Assembly (NCBI GenBank): GCA_019137255.1
Contig: WPDH01000139.1
Span: forward strand, 186,001-250,000
Reading direction: 5' to 3'
DNA length: 64,000 nt
Source of the DNA: Corinectria fuckeliana
Taxonomy: Eukaryota; Ascomycota; Sordariomycetes; Hypocreales; Nectriaceae
Positions 54,030 to 64,000 of the stretch are shown one piece after another. The position numbers were made by a program, and so were the translations under genes. How positions within the stretch are numbered: the first letter of the stretch is position 1; each line of letters starts with the position of its first letter. Below the pieces are notes generated by a model. The model saw only the letters and a list, made by a program, of their open reading frames with translations, was not told the origin of the DNA and made no database searches.

Positions 54030-55073
54030 ATGAAGCGTTGTGCCCCGTTGCCACCCGTCCATCTCTTCCTCTTCTTTCTTTTTTCTACCTCCTTCGTCTC
54101 GCCCTTCTGCTACTTCCCCAATGGCGACACCGCAGACGACAATTTCCCATGCAGAGACGATCAAGCGCAATCTCATTGTTGCGGACGGGGCTTCGTTTGC
54201 CTTGAAAACGGTCTCTGCGAGCCGACGAGGAGCGAGAGTGATCCTTTCGTGAGAGGCTCGTGTACCGACAAATCATGGGAAAGCAGTTCTTGTCCGCTGT
54301 TTTGCCTCGAGAACAGCTTAGGAGGAGGAGCGGGTCTTAAGGAGTGCCCGAATCCCGACGAGGGCGAGGTTTGGCTATTTTGCACGCTCAATACCGAAGA
54401 CGGTGGGCTAAGCCAATGCGACAATGGCGGTTACATGGTGTTTGCTGGTAAGTCCAGGAAGTATGAAACGAGAGTCTAATGCTGGTGGCTGACGAGGGCA
54501 ATAGCTAGCATGGAAGTGATGACCACGATTGCAGTCGTCCCTGATTCGACAACAACCTCAACAGCCTCAACAACATCAGCAACATCGACATCAACGACGA
54601 CATCGGCGACATCGGAGACATCGGCGACATCGAAGATATCGAAGACATCGGAGACATCAACGTCAACGTCAACGTCAACGTCAACGTCAGCGCCGACAGA
54701 CTCTTCATCGACACCCACCGACTCGAGCTCCGAGACGTCGACCAAAGCCTCCCATTCCTCCGTACCGAGTTCTGCCGCAGTAGAGGACCAGCATAAAGAC
54801 TCTGCGGATAACAAGCTCGCTATTGGTCTTGGTGTCGGGCTTGGTGTCGCTGGCGCAATACTGCTCTTTTGCCTCGGCTTCTGGCTCTGGTATCGTAAAC
54901 GACGCAACTCGAGCCAACCCGGGAATCCGCTCAACCAGCCTGCGTCACCAAAGCCCCCGGAAATTCATTCGTACCTCCCAACTTCGGATCCAGCCTCGGT
55001 GGCATTGCATCCACAAGAGTTGATGGCAATCGAGCAAAGGTCTGAGCTTGAAGCGAGGGAGAGGCAGTACTAG
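54030..55073 (+). CDS. Single-pass cell-surface protein, Cys-rich head
   Basis: Two exons, 54030-54447 and 54505-55073, phase 1; 328 aa. A signal peptide (PVHLFLFFLFSTSFVSPF) leads a head with about twelve cysteines (FPCRDDQ, HCCGRGFVCLENGLCEP, CTDKSWESSSCPLFC). Next comes a Ser/Thr-only stalk of ~100 residues suited to O-mannosylation, then one membrane span (IGLGVGLGVAGAILLFCLGF) followed by WYRKRR and a short cytosolic tail. This is the layout of fungal wall-stress sensors and of a large family of orphan surface proteins; no WSC motif is seen, so a sensor role is only a guess. The stalk is encoded by short repeats of GACATCGG/ACGTCA words that invite length change between strains. The first in-frame ATG is chosen. 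Confidence 0.83.
54580..54690 (+). repeat. Short tandem repeats coding the Ser/Thr stalk
   Basis: Blocks of GACATCGGC/GAGACATC followed by five tandem copies of ACGTCA. They stay in frame and code Thr-Ser dipeptides in the surface protein stalk. Confidence 0.75.
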
Positions 55074-55695
55074 TTGGGTATTTGAACCTTGTTCTTCTTG
55101 AGTCTGGTTTGATCTGCTTGCAACGCAAATAGTGGCAATTTCGATAGCCTAACCACCTACTATATAATTATATGCACTAAATCTGATATGCTGTGTTAGT
55201 TACTGATTTGACGCAGTGTATTGTTTTGCCTGGCCTTTCTCAATGTATTACCGGTGTGGCCTCGTGAATACGCCTACATTCTCTCGTCATTATACTAACT
55301 TTGATCTTCAAGGTAGAGAGACCTAAGGAAAAGATTTTGTCTGGCCAAGGACGGAGGGCACCGTTTCTGGTTCCGTTCTTGCAAGTCGGACTAGACCGCA
55401 TTGCTAGCACTGAACTTGGTTGTTGGAAAAAGGCATGTTTGTTGCTGAGGATCCTCGAGTGGATACCCGAGGAGGACGCTTGGGATGGATCGTATAGTTT
55501 GGAGTGATGGGGAGAGTCTGATTGTACGAGGCTATCGAAGAGAGGCTTATACATCTTGAGGGAACTTGGAAGGCGTGGCTTTATACCTGGTTGTCTCCTG
55601 TCAGTAAAGCCTGTTAAGGAGTGTGCTGCCTACAAAGCAACTAATATTCGCCCTTTACGGCTATACTCTCTAAGAAGGAGAGCCAACGTTCTTGC
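55074..55695. other. Intergenic, no gene seen
   Basis: 3' flank of the surface-protein gene; no feature recognised. Confidence 0.5.
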
Positions 55696-55699
55696 AAAC

Positions 55700-56118
55700 A
55701 TGACAGAGACGCTCAACGATGCAACGGAACGATACATTGTAGCTTACATTACGTCGCTTGTAGGTCGGGAAACAGTGGTGCAAGCAATGCTGTCGCATTT
55801 CGACTCCCAATTGAGGAATATTGCCCGGGATGTTCTCAATATCCCCAGAAATGACAGCAACGTTCTGTGAAAGGTTCTAGAGAAGTGCTATAATCACTCT
55901 TCGTACCTCTAGTACCCTGCACTCCGACAACTACTTCATTCCCCTAGGCGAAGCCTGTCTCGAATGGCCCTACGATCTCGACTTTGAGAGAATACGACCA
56001 TAAAGATCGCCTAGCCATCGACGATGGCTACGCTGAGGCCTTCCGTATGCGATGCGAGCGCAAATCCGAGAACGAGAGGAAGAAAAGGGAAGAATGGATT
56101 CGGTTTTGGGTCTACTAA
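55700..56118 (+). pseudogene. Frameshifted relic of an unknown fungal protein
   Basis: A first frame from 55700 reads MTETLNDATERYIVAYITSL and stops at 55869. A second coherent piece begins near 55896 (TLHSDNYFIPLGEACLEWPY then DLDFE) and breaks at 55989, where one extra A shifts the frame; the next frame continues EYDHKDRLAIDDGYAEAFRM and ends at 56118 after a basic coiled stretch (KSENERKKREEW). Dropping one base would rejoin the halves, so this looks like a mutated gene end. The family is unknown, and whether the first frame belongs to the same gene is uncertain. Confidence 0.4.
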
Positions 56119-56834
56119 TCAAGACTAGGACATGCAAACACAAAACAGCCTCAAGTTGACAGGCCACGCTTCAGCTGCTGAAGACGGGATGCTGAACACT
56201 TGAAGAATTCGATCATGCTCAACCAACTCTGGCGTTTCCCCCCTGGCTGGCCATGGGTAATTATCCGTGGCACTTTGTTCCATCGTGGGTAGCTGCCTAG
56301 GACATGATCGCACTACCGGACGAACCGAAGGGAAATATCCGGCTTCTTCAGGGCTTCGCCGTCATAGGCAAAGCTGTCTATCCTCTAAGCCCTGTCCTAA
56401 AATAATGCTTGTCAAATTCTAGAATGTCCAAACCTAGAAAGTGAAGATGGCCCGCTGGATCCTCGGGAAAGCAATGCCCCCATGCACTGCCTCCACCAAG
56501 CGCACATCACCTTTTGTGATACCTAGCCCTATGTATAGATTATCTACCAGTCAACTAGTGTCACTCAAATAGCTGACCGAGTTCGTCATTGCCATCTGAC
56601 GTCACCCGCGAGCGGTACATGGCACCCAACACAGCTAGCGTAGTTCCGTGTTAGTCGACGGATCTGCATATCGCAAGGCGCAGATCCCGCGCCTCATCGC
56701 AGATCCCGGAATCCTTCGATAGCAACCATCTTTGACTATAACTATGAGAGGAACCCTCATGCTTCATCTCCTTCTTGCCAACTCAAATTGCAAAGAAACT
56801 TTTTCAACAAACAAACAAAAAACCACACTGCAAC
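56119..56834. other. Intergenic, no gene seen
   Basis: Promoter of the beta-rich hypothetical gene; nothing else recognised. Confidence 0.5.
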
Positions 56835-57569
56835 ATGGAGCTATCGTCGCAAACCTCCCTGAACCAGGATTCACCAACGAATCCCACCCTCCAGGTCGAC
56901 TTCTCCTGGAAGAAGTTCAAAGCCCTCGTCACCGAGAAAGGCGACTCTTCCCGCACCGCGTACGTCGTCGCCTTCCAGACCATCAAGTCGCCGCACATCA
57001 TATTCCGCTCCGCAGCCAACGACACCGTCGTCGGGTCCGGCACCCTCCACCCCATCTCCATCAACGCCAACTACGAAATCGGCGGCACAAAGGGCACCCT
57101 CAAGGCCCTCAAGCGCTGGCAGACGCAGTACACCCACCTCTCGCGCGCCTACTCCGATGGCGAGGCCCCGGCGACGATGAGGTGGACGAGCAAGTGCGGC
57201 TTCAAGACCTGGGACTTTATCTGCCTGGACGAGCAGGAGCTGCCCGTGGCAAGGTTCTCGGCAAATTCTTGGGCTTTGACGAAGATGGGCAACATCGAAT
57301 TCATGGGTCCCAAGGCTACGTCAAAGGCCGCTCGGGAAGAGATCATGGTGGTTGGCTTGACGCTATTCTACTGCATGACCCTCCGAACCACCAGCATTCT
57401 TTCCTTCTTCGGGGCCATTTTCGCTCGACCGGGTCCTTTGAAGGAGTCACAGCAGAAATCTACAAAGAGTAGCTCTAGCGAGACAGCAACGGAAAGCTAC
57501 CATACCGAGGCCGTCCCAAAGGGGCAATCTAGCTTAGTAGCACCGCACGAGGATCTCGCTAGGGCATAG
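56835..57569 (+). CDS. Conserved hypothetical, beta-rich (tubby-like?)
   Basis: Intronless, 244 aa. The ATG is preceded by CAAC. Residues ~20-170 alternate short beta strands (LQVDFSWKKFKAL, TAYVVAFQTIKSPHIIF, TVVGSGTLHPISINANYEI) and a Trp-bearing segment (MRWTSKCGFKTWDFICLD), followed by strands PVARFSANSWALTKMGNIEF. This pattern is like the tubby/LURP1 beta barrel with a central hydrophobic helix, here EEIMVVGLTLFYCMTLR. That helix could bury in the barrel or touch a membrane. The C-terminus is Ser-rich and disordered. The fold is a suggestion from pattern only; function is unknown. Confidence 0.7.
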   Translation: MELSSQTSLNQDSPTNPTLQVDFSWKKFKALVTEKGDSSRTAYVVAFQTIKSPHIIFRSAANDTVVGSGTLHPISINANYEIGGTKGTLKALKRWQTQYTHLSRAYSDGEAPATMRWTSKCGFKTWDFICLDEQELPVARFSANSWALTKMGNIEFMGPKATSKAAREEIMVVGLTLFYCMTLRTTSILSFFGAIFARPGPLKESQQKSTKSSSSETATESYHTEAVPKGQSSLVAPHEDLARA

Positions 57570-58385
57570 GAAAGACGGGTAACATTGGCGGCAGGTGCCC
57601 ATGCATCGAAAGTAATCGTGGGGAATTTGTTGGCGTCATAGAAGGGACGCAGTGGAGAGCATTTGCGGAGAGTATTCGCGGGGAGTGTTTGTGGAGATGG
57701 AAGAACTGTAAGAGACCGGTAGTAGTGTGTTTTCATTTAATTGCACCATATCTATATTGCTATATCTTCTTGTACGCCCCGATGTGACACTCGGACATGG
57801 TAGTCTGAGCGAGACCTCACACACCGGATTTGAGAGTCATCTGCTAATACGTGATGCTAAGCTGGCTTGTGTGACGAATGTGATATTGGAGATGGAATTA
57901 ACCGTACTGAAAGCACAAGCTTGGGCCCAGCCTGCCCCCCTGCCACAAACTAGAGTATTCATACATTGGTGTTCGGTTAACAAACACTTCGCCATCTTCC
58001 ATTGAACATGGGGTTCCTTTGGAGAAAAGTTTACCTGCCCTGGTTAGTCTATACTGTTCACCCCTTCAATGTTCAACTAAGGTCTTGAATGTGAATAACC
58101 CCCCCTTCCTACCTCGGTTAGTTTGGCGTCTGATGGTAAAAGGTCATCCTACTGCCACATACCCAGCCACTGTGATGCTAGAGGCTAGCAAGTGACGGGT
58201 TTTACACCACCCCTAGAAACCCTTCATCAAATATAATAACCATGTCGGTAGGGAACAGGTGCAGAGAAACGAGCTGAGCAGCGAGCATAAGACACCCTCG
58301 AGAACTACATCCCGACCCAAAGTTTGGCTAAACTTTAGAGACACAAGACACTTGGAACACGCCGCATCCTTCCTAGATATTTTAA
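57570..58385. other. Intergenic between convergent genes
   Basis: About 800 bp between the stops of the hypothetical gene and the aldo-keto reductase. No feature recognised. Confidence 0.5.
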
Positions 58386-59601
58386 CTATTCGGCCTTCTC
58401 CACAGTGTCCCTGTAGTTGTAGTCCTCAAACTGCGCAGGCATGGCACGACCTGAAATATCAGCCGTCTCCACAAAGCGTCTGACCCCGGCCTCCTCCTCA
58501 TCACTTAGTCGGACGTCGACAGAAGCGCAGTTCTCCTCCAAGTACTTGACCCTCTTCGTGCCTGGAATCGGCACCACGTCGTCGCCCTGCTTGAGCAGCC
58601 ACGCAAGGGCAAGCTGTGGCAGCGTGCAGCCCTTATTCTCCGCCAGGGCCGTGAAGTCGCTGACGAGCTTGATGTTCTTTTCGCGGTTGCCCTCCATGAA
58701 GCGCGGCATGAGCTTTGGGCGGATGTCTTTCTCGCCGCCCCCGCCGCCGCTCGCGAAGGTCGGCGTGAGCAGGCCTCGTCCGAGAGGCATGGCTGCCACG
58801 ATGCCCACTCCGAGTTCGCGGCATGTGGCTAGGAGGTCGGTGCCGGCGAGGCCTTCTGCTTCCAACGAGAAGGGCGAGTAGTCGACTTGGACGCAAGTGA
58901 CGGGCGCGACTTTGACTGCTCGGCGAAGCGTGGTGGAGGAAATTGCCGAGAGTCCGATGTATTTGATCTTGCCCTCTCTGGAGGCTTCTGTCAGTAAAAT
59001 GGCCAGTAAACGCTGCACGGAGTGAGTGAGTGGAAAACGTACGCCTTCAACTCCGCCATGGCTCGCATCGTCTCCTCAATAGGGGTCTTGGGATTGGCAT
59101 GATGCATGTAGTCTGAATAATCTCGTTAGCAAAGTAAATTGTAAATGCGGAGCTTGGGTGTAGTGCTAACAGAGGTCGATGCAGTCAATGCCGAGAGCTT
59201 TGAGACTCTCGTCGCAAGCCTTCTTGCAAAACTCAGCAGAGCTGTCAACCTCGTAGGTCTTGCTGCCTTTTATGAAGCCAAACTTGGTCGCAAAGAAGAT
59301 TTCATCGCGCTTTCCGGTACGTTTGAACCATTTGCCCACGAGCGCCTCACTATCGTGGTAGAGACTGTTCCAACGGTCAACAACATGCCTTTGTGTAGAT
59401 GGAATACTCGGAAACTTACTCGGCGCTGTCCCAGAAGGTTGCTCCAAGCTCATAAGCACGATCAAGGACGGCGAAACGTTCCTCGTCGCTGGGGATGACT
59501 CCGTAGGTACCCGTGGACATGCCCATAAGGCCAAGGCCGACGGCTGATACACGGGGGCCATTCTTGCCCAGAGAGCGGAGTGGGAGTTGCTGTGTGGTCA
59601 T
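58386..59601 (-). CDS. Aldo-keto reductase
   Basis: Four exons: 59601-59420, 59364-59171, 59112-59043, 58977-58386; 345 aa. A cytosolic NADPH-dependent reductase of the aldo-keto reductase superfamily with a TIM-barrel fold, close in length to the AKR13/YakC-type group. The catalytic tetrad is complete: Asp58, Tyr63, Lys88 and His129 (FWDSADLYHDSE, FFATKFG, YYMHHAN). Three of these regions are intact only after splicing, which confirms the introns. The NADPH-phosphate site near the C-terminus reads PIPGTKRVKYLEEN. Substrate cannot be told; it is next to a broken regulator gene and an NmrA-like gene, which may once have formed a unit. Confidence 0.92.
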
Positions 59602-60090
59602 AGTGATGTGAGACTAAAGTAGTAATGTCAATGAGGAGTAGGTTTAAAGAGGCTGCAGTGTAGACGCGTTGAGGTCAGTTTAGAAGACGACGGGAGTCTG
59701 AAGCTTTATAGCTTTGAGCGTCTACAATAATGCGTTGCTACCCCGACCAGCCTTGTGATACGAATATGACGGTTCATCCGTTATGTCCATTAAACACCGT
59801 AATCGGCGGGACCATGCCTTGTTGCATGATATTGAAGAGTCACTCCGATGTTGGCAATAAACGCTCGACGACGAAGCTGGCCAATTAAGATGCGGAGTTT
59901 CCGAGTAGGCGAATAGAGTACCATGTGGGTCGACATGACGGCTAGTAAGACGGACATGCACTAATAGTACATCTTCGGGATCCGCGGACTTGCGAGTTTG
60001 TGATAGTCCACTGCTCCAATGGAACAGTTGCCTTTCCGAGCCCGCGAATCCATCCATTAGGTTATTAGGCAAAGCACATAACTAGGCTAA
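59602..60090. other. Divergent intergenic region
   Basis: Lies between the reductase and the broken Zn2Cys6 gene. No ATG here connects clearly to the zinc-cluster exon. Confidence 0.5.
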
Positions 60091-61937
60091 AAGCCGACCC
60101 CTTCACCATTCCAGCACCGCGAGTCCATAACGATAGACTCTTGCAATACCGGTCCCTGTAATCCTCGCACTAACAGAGTCATTGTCAAGTCGGGCTGCCG
60201 CACCTGCAAGTGAGTCTGCATCATCACAAACCGACCGTCAAAGCTCACAGACACCGTCAGGATCCGCAAGGTCAGACGCGACGAAGGCCGTCCCGCGTGC
60301 TGCCGGTGCACCTCAACCGGGCGCGTCTGCGACGGATACGGCGGCATCTGGGGCGGCGGAGGCACCATCTACGGCTACCGTCAGCGGCTTGTCGGTCGCG
60401 GTATAACCACTGCGCAAGTCGTTTCTCGGTCGCCTGTGCCCGTCTTTGCCCTCGCGTCTACCCCGAGGAGAAGGCCTGCTTCGAGTGGTTCAAGTGCCGC
60501 ACTGCGACCAAGCTCCCCGCGAGTTTCGTGTCCGGCTTCTGGAGCACGCTCGTGATGCAGCTGAGTGTACGCGAGCCAGCCGTCTTGCACGCGGTCCTCG
60601 CTTTGAGGGCGGTTCAAAAGGCGGGCATCGTCAACGCGGACGGCCCGAGGGGCACCAGGAGTGTCCCAGACGAGCAGGAGAGGTTTATGCTGCAGCACTA
60701 TGGAAAAGCAATCAACCATCTGGGACCGCATTTCTCCGCCAAGGATCGGACGTCTCTTCGCGTTGGACTCATCGCCTGCGTCGTCTTCATCAGCAGCCTG
60801 GAGTTGTTGAGCGGCCACTTCCACACAGCCCAGATCCATCTCCAGAATGGACTGCAGATTCTGGGGGAGATGCAGCCTATCTTCAATGAGAATGACGGAA
60901 AGATTCGCCTGAGGGCCTGTCGGGAGGCGACCGACGAGTGGATTGTCGAAGCATTTTCGCGGCTGCATCTCCAGGTCGAGCTCTTCAAGCACACGCATCA
61001 GCACCGGTTTCTGATGCTGCAAGCCGCCGTGCCTGAGACTCCAGTGTTTGCCTTTTACTCTGTCAACGAGGCATGGCAACAGATGGACCAGTTGCTGAAC
61101 AGGGTCTTTTATTTGATCCATCAGAACCGGCAGCAAACGTTTGGGCACGAATCTCCCCCGTACATTATACTCGTAGGTTTTCAGAAAGGAATTCAGAGCG
61201 GACTCGCGCAATGGCTTGTCATGTACATAGCGTTCAAAAAAGCCCTGCAGGGCTCCAGATCTGTCGGCGAAGAAAAGTGTCACCAATTATTATGCGTGTA
61301 TCACACCATGGTGACCATCATGGCAGATACGTGCCTGAAGGCAAGCGACGAGTTGATATTCGACGCTCACACGAACCAGTTCATCTGCCTGATAGCGCAG
61401 TTGACAAACCTACGAATCATCTCCACGCCGACTCTTCTCGCAGGCCCGCCGTCGCATCTCGCTGACATGTCCCGATCCGTCGTCGACATGGGCTGGATTC
61501 CGCCTCTTTTCTACGCGGCAGTCGAGTGTCGCGTGCACCGAATCAGACTCCACGCCATCAAGCTGCTTGAATAGACGTCGCACAGAGAATGCATCTGGGA
61601 TGCAAATGTCGCGGCGTGTGTGGCCAGAAAGGCGATGGAGATTGAAGAAGGGGACTTTTACGACGACGGCGACGCTGCCGACGACGACTATTCGCTGTCC
61701 AGCCCTCCCATTGCGCGGGAACTGACATTGCCGATGTTGCTGGACTCTTGTAGGATACGTGAGGTCGAGATGGATTGGTCGGGTGCCCCGTTGGACAGAA
61801 TTGTGCTGTTTTGCAAGGAAACCTACCAAGGCGTTGATGGTAGAGTCCTTTTATCGGAATATGACGTGCGTCTGCCGCGGTGGAGAGACGGACAATGGGC
61901 AAATGGATGTCGGAACGATGGCGGTCGGTCTAACTAA
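60091..61937 (+). pseudogene. Broken Zn2Cys6 transcription factor
   Basis: A zinc cluster spans an intron (60210-60260): GCRTCK then IRKVRRDEGRPACCRCTSTG. The third cysteine is replaced by Arg (codon CGC at 60277-60279, one base from TGC). The frame is open upstream to a TAA at 60088 but has no ATG. The regulatory half (Fungal_trans_2 type: EEKACFEWFKCRTATKLP, FWSTLVMQLSVREPAVLHAV) lies in another frame, and no convincing intron links the two. A TAG at 61572-61574 interrupts the C-terminus; the same frame goes on with TSHRECIWDANVAACVARKA for about 120 codons. Loss of start, cysteine and stop integrity together point to a pseudogene, although a missed first exon and stop readthrough cannot be ruled out. 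Confidence 0.7.
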
Positions 61938-62565
61938 TTCATGGCCTTAGCATGCTGACTCAATCTATTCGTCTTCAACTAGCTGGTGTCACAGTATCGT
62001 GTCTATTTTCACATCTCTCCCGAGACCGAGCTGCAATAACAGGAACAAAGCAAGTTAGCCGCCGGACGAGCAGACGAGCCGAGTCGGACATGGCTGCACA
62101 GCCCGCCACCAGTAATGCGCTTCCCACCGGGCAAACCAATTCGCCCGCTCACATCCGCTTTCAGGGCAGCGTTGAGAGCAACAGAGAGAGACAAGCTTCG
62201 TTGCGGATCTATTTCTAGAACGAGTTAGGCGCGTCTTCAGCCCCAATCCTCCGCTGGCACCCTCGCACTCGGTTTGGTGGCCTAGTCTATTCGTAGTGGC
62301 AGGGCAGGGGTTACATCGTCAGGAATAGGCTGTGAGTGTCAGCCCTCTAGCTCTGGTGCCGCATTTCCGGCCCAAGATGCTGCTTCAGGCGAGATTGCGT
62401 ATAAATGATAGGGCTGTCCTCCCTCAAAAGCTCGGATTCGATATCAGCAACCACCATCACCCACTTCAAACAGGACTCACCTGAACGCTCTTCCCAAGGA
62501 CGAACATTCTCAGCTGCCAAGGCTACCACAACCAGCACGCCCTCACACTACACCCAGCAGTCAAG
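61938..62565. other. Intergenic; NmrA-like promoter
   Basis: Upstream region of the second NmrA-like gene. No gene recognised. Confidence 0.5.
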
Positions 62566-63471
62566 ATGACAACCTTCACGACCCCAAAGACTGTGCTAGT
62601 TACCGGCGCAACTGGCAAGCAAGGCGGTGCTGTCATTGAGAACATCCTGGCTTCCCCCCAAGCCGCTTCCTTCAATATCGTCGCCGTGACCCGCGACGCG
62701 TCCAGCCGCAAAGCCCAGAAGCTCGCCGCCCACCCCAGCGTGTCGGTCATCGAGGGTGACTTGGCGAATGCCGACGACATCTTCAACAAGGCCGGGTCCG
62801 TCTGGGGCGTCTACAGCGTCCAGATCAACTCGGATGTCGAGGAGCAGCAGGGCAAGGCCATGGTCGACGCCGCCGTCATCCACGGCGCTCAGCACTTTGT
62901 CTACTCGTCCGGGGACCGCGGTGGCCCTGAGCGGTCGCCTCACAATCCCACCTACGTCAAGAACTTCGCGGCAAAGCACGCCATTGAGAAGCACCTTCAG
63001 CTGCGAGTCGAGAAGAGCCCCCAGCATATGACGTACACCATCCTCCGGCCGGTGACTTTCTTCGACAACCTCACCACGGACATCCACGGCAAGGGCTTCG
63101 CCCGCATGTGGGAGCAGCTCGGCAGCAAGAAGCTCCAGATGGTGTCGACCAAGGACATCGGCTGGTTCGCGGCCCAGAGCTTCCTGCACCCGGACAAGTA
63201 CAGCGGTGCGGCCTTGACGCTGATCGGCGACGAGCTGACGCAGCCCGAGGCCGACGTCATCTACAAGAAGATCACGGGGCATCCCATGGCCATGGCGGCC
63301 TGTCCGATCGCGAGTGCTGTCAAGTTTGTGCTGAAGGGGTCCGTGGGCGACATGTTCAAGTGGTTTGGGGAGGAGGGCTACGGCGGCAATGTGCAGGAGT
63401 GCCGCGCCGTCAATCCCAACATGCATGACTATGGCTCTTGGCTGGAGGAGAACAAGGGGACTTTCATGTGA
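62566..63471 (+). CDS. NmrA-like NAD(P)-binding protein
   Basis: Intronless, 301 aa. The Rossmann motif is VTGATGKQGGAVIENIL, with VTRDASSRKAQKL after beta-2 as in NADP-preferring NmrA/HSCARG proteins. GDLANADDIFNKAGSVWGVY and FVYSSGDRGGPERS match the family's beta-4/beta-5 landmarks, and ILRPVTFFDNL is the usual PVxFMDN segment. Members act as redox sensors that bind partners, or as quinone-type oxidoreductases. It belongs to a different branch from the protein at 30911-32038 (low sequence likeness outside the Rossmann motif). The start follows a CAAG context and no in-frame ATG lies upstream. Confidence 0.9.
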   Translation: MTTFTTPKTVLVTGATGKQGGAVIENILASPQAASFNIVAVTRDASSRKAQKLAAHPSVSVIEGDLANADDIFNKAGSVWGVYSVQINSDVEEQQGKAMVDAAVIHGAQHFVYSSGDRGGPERSPHNPTYVKNFAAKHAIEKHLQLRVEKSPQHMTYTILRPVTFFDNLTTDIHGKGFARMWEQLGSKKLQMVSTKDIGWFAAQSFLHPDKYSGAALTLIGDELTQPEADVIYKKITGHPMAMAACPIASAVKFVLKGSVGDMFKWFGEEGYGGNVQECRAVNPNMHDYGSWLEENKGTFM

Positions 63472-64000
63472 TGTGACGGCCAGCGAGCGTTTGAGAACCC
63501 TAACGGGATATTTGGCCTGTTGACTAACACTGTTCTCACTAAAGTATGTTTTTATTCGAGAGTTCCTATAGAATCAAGGACACTTTGCACAAGCCGTGAG
63601 TAATTGTAATTCGAGGACGTTTGACCACAAATTTTATACATGGAATTTGATGACTATGTATACAGAAAGAGCATGCATTCAGAGTCGGTTGTCTTTCAGT
63701 CTCAGCCTCTGTTCACTGCCCCGTGCTTTTTCAGCACTGCTTAGAACTTGCCCTCTGTACGAAACCGGACTATATGCTGTGTAATGCACCAACATGCCAA
63801 GAACTCGGCTCATCACAGTATCTTGCACGTTCCCTAACGACCTGTGGATACCATCAGTCGTTTCGTTGACGAACTTCTCAGAATAGTCCCTCATGGTGGA
63901 GTGTCGCTTTTGACTGGCTGGAAATGTACTCTACACGGCCTATGAAAGCGGACATTAGAAAGGGCCCTCAGCCGCCTAGCCGCCCCAGGATCAAATCAAG
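63472..64000. other. Right edge, no gene seen
   Basis: 3' flank of the NmrA-like gene. No supported feature to the end of the window. Confidence 0.5.

Overview
The window is nuclear DNA of a filamentous ascomycete (Pezizomycotina, probably Sordariomycetes). The evidence is short introns of about 50-80 bp with fungal donor, CTAAC-type branch and YAG acceptor signals, fungal-specific families (Zn2Cys6 regulators, AAAP permease of the Neurospora MTR type, Dal5-type transporter, ASST_2 arylsulfotransferases, DUF1989), GC-rich genes set between AT-rich decayed islands, and an intron-containing tRNA-Pro. No prokaryotic feature, CRISPR array or intact transposon was seen. Gene models were built by hand from frame, phase and splice-site agreement; all exon borders are predictions.

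Layout. 0.9-3.3 kb: Pol I subunit RPA43 and a convergent FHA protein. 4.3-8.7 kb: a secreted arylsulfotransferase-like protein divergent from a secreted arylsulfatase. 9.5-9.9 kb: complex I subunit NDUFB7. 12.2-13.7 kb: neutral amino-acid permease, then nearly 4 kb without a gene. 17.6-18.9 kb: a decayed gene and an AT-rich island. 19-32 kb: an accessory block holding a class IV aminotransferase, a Zn2Cys6 regulator, a divergent Dal5-type transporter, a carotenoid/lignostilbene oxygenase, a C2H2-C2H2-Zn2Cys6 regulator and an NmrA-like protein. 32.7-34.4 kb: a second, membrane-anchored arylsulfotransferase. 36-46 kb: DUF1989 protein, multi-pass membrane protein, tandem chromodomain protein, tRNA-Pro, beta-carbonic anhydrase and a Ulp1-like protein with a degenerate catalytic triad. 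47.8-52 kb: HGSNAT/DUF1624-type membrane protein and an ankyrin protein. 54-64 kb: single-pass surface protein, a frameshifted relic, a beta-rich hypothetical protein, aldo-keto reductase, a broken Zn2Cys6 regulator and a second NmrA-like protein.

How the genes may work together. The strongest non-coding signal is five TCGG-N6-CCGA palindromes, the site type bound by PPR1/UaY-class Zn2Cys6 dimers. Four lie in the 562-bp promoter shared by the Zn2Cys6 regulator (20749-23064) and the Dal5-type transporter; the fifth lies upstream of the aminotransferase. This suggests a small regulon of transporter, aminotransferase and regulator, possibly including the adjacent oxygenase. The arylsulfotransferase/arylsulfatase pair suggests extracellular aryl-sulfate metabolism. 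Three GC-AG introns, several pseudogenes with stop codons of the C-to-T type and two AT-rich islands complete the picture.
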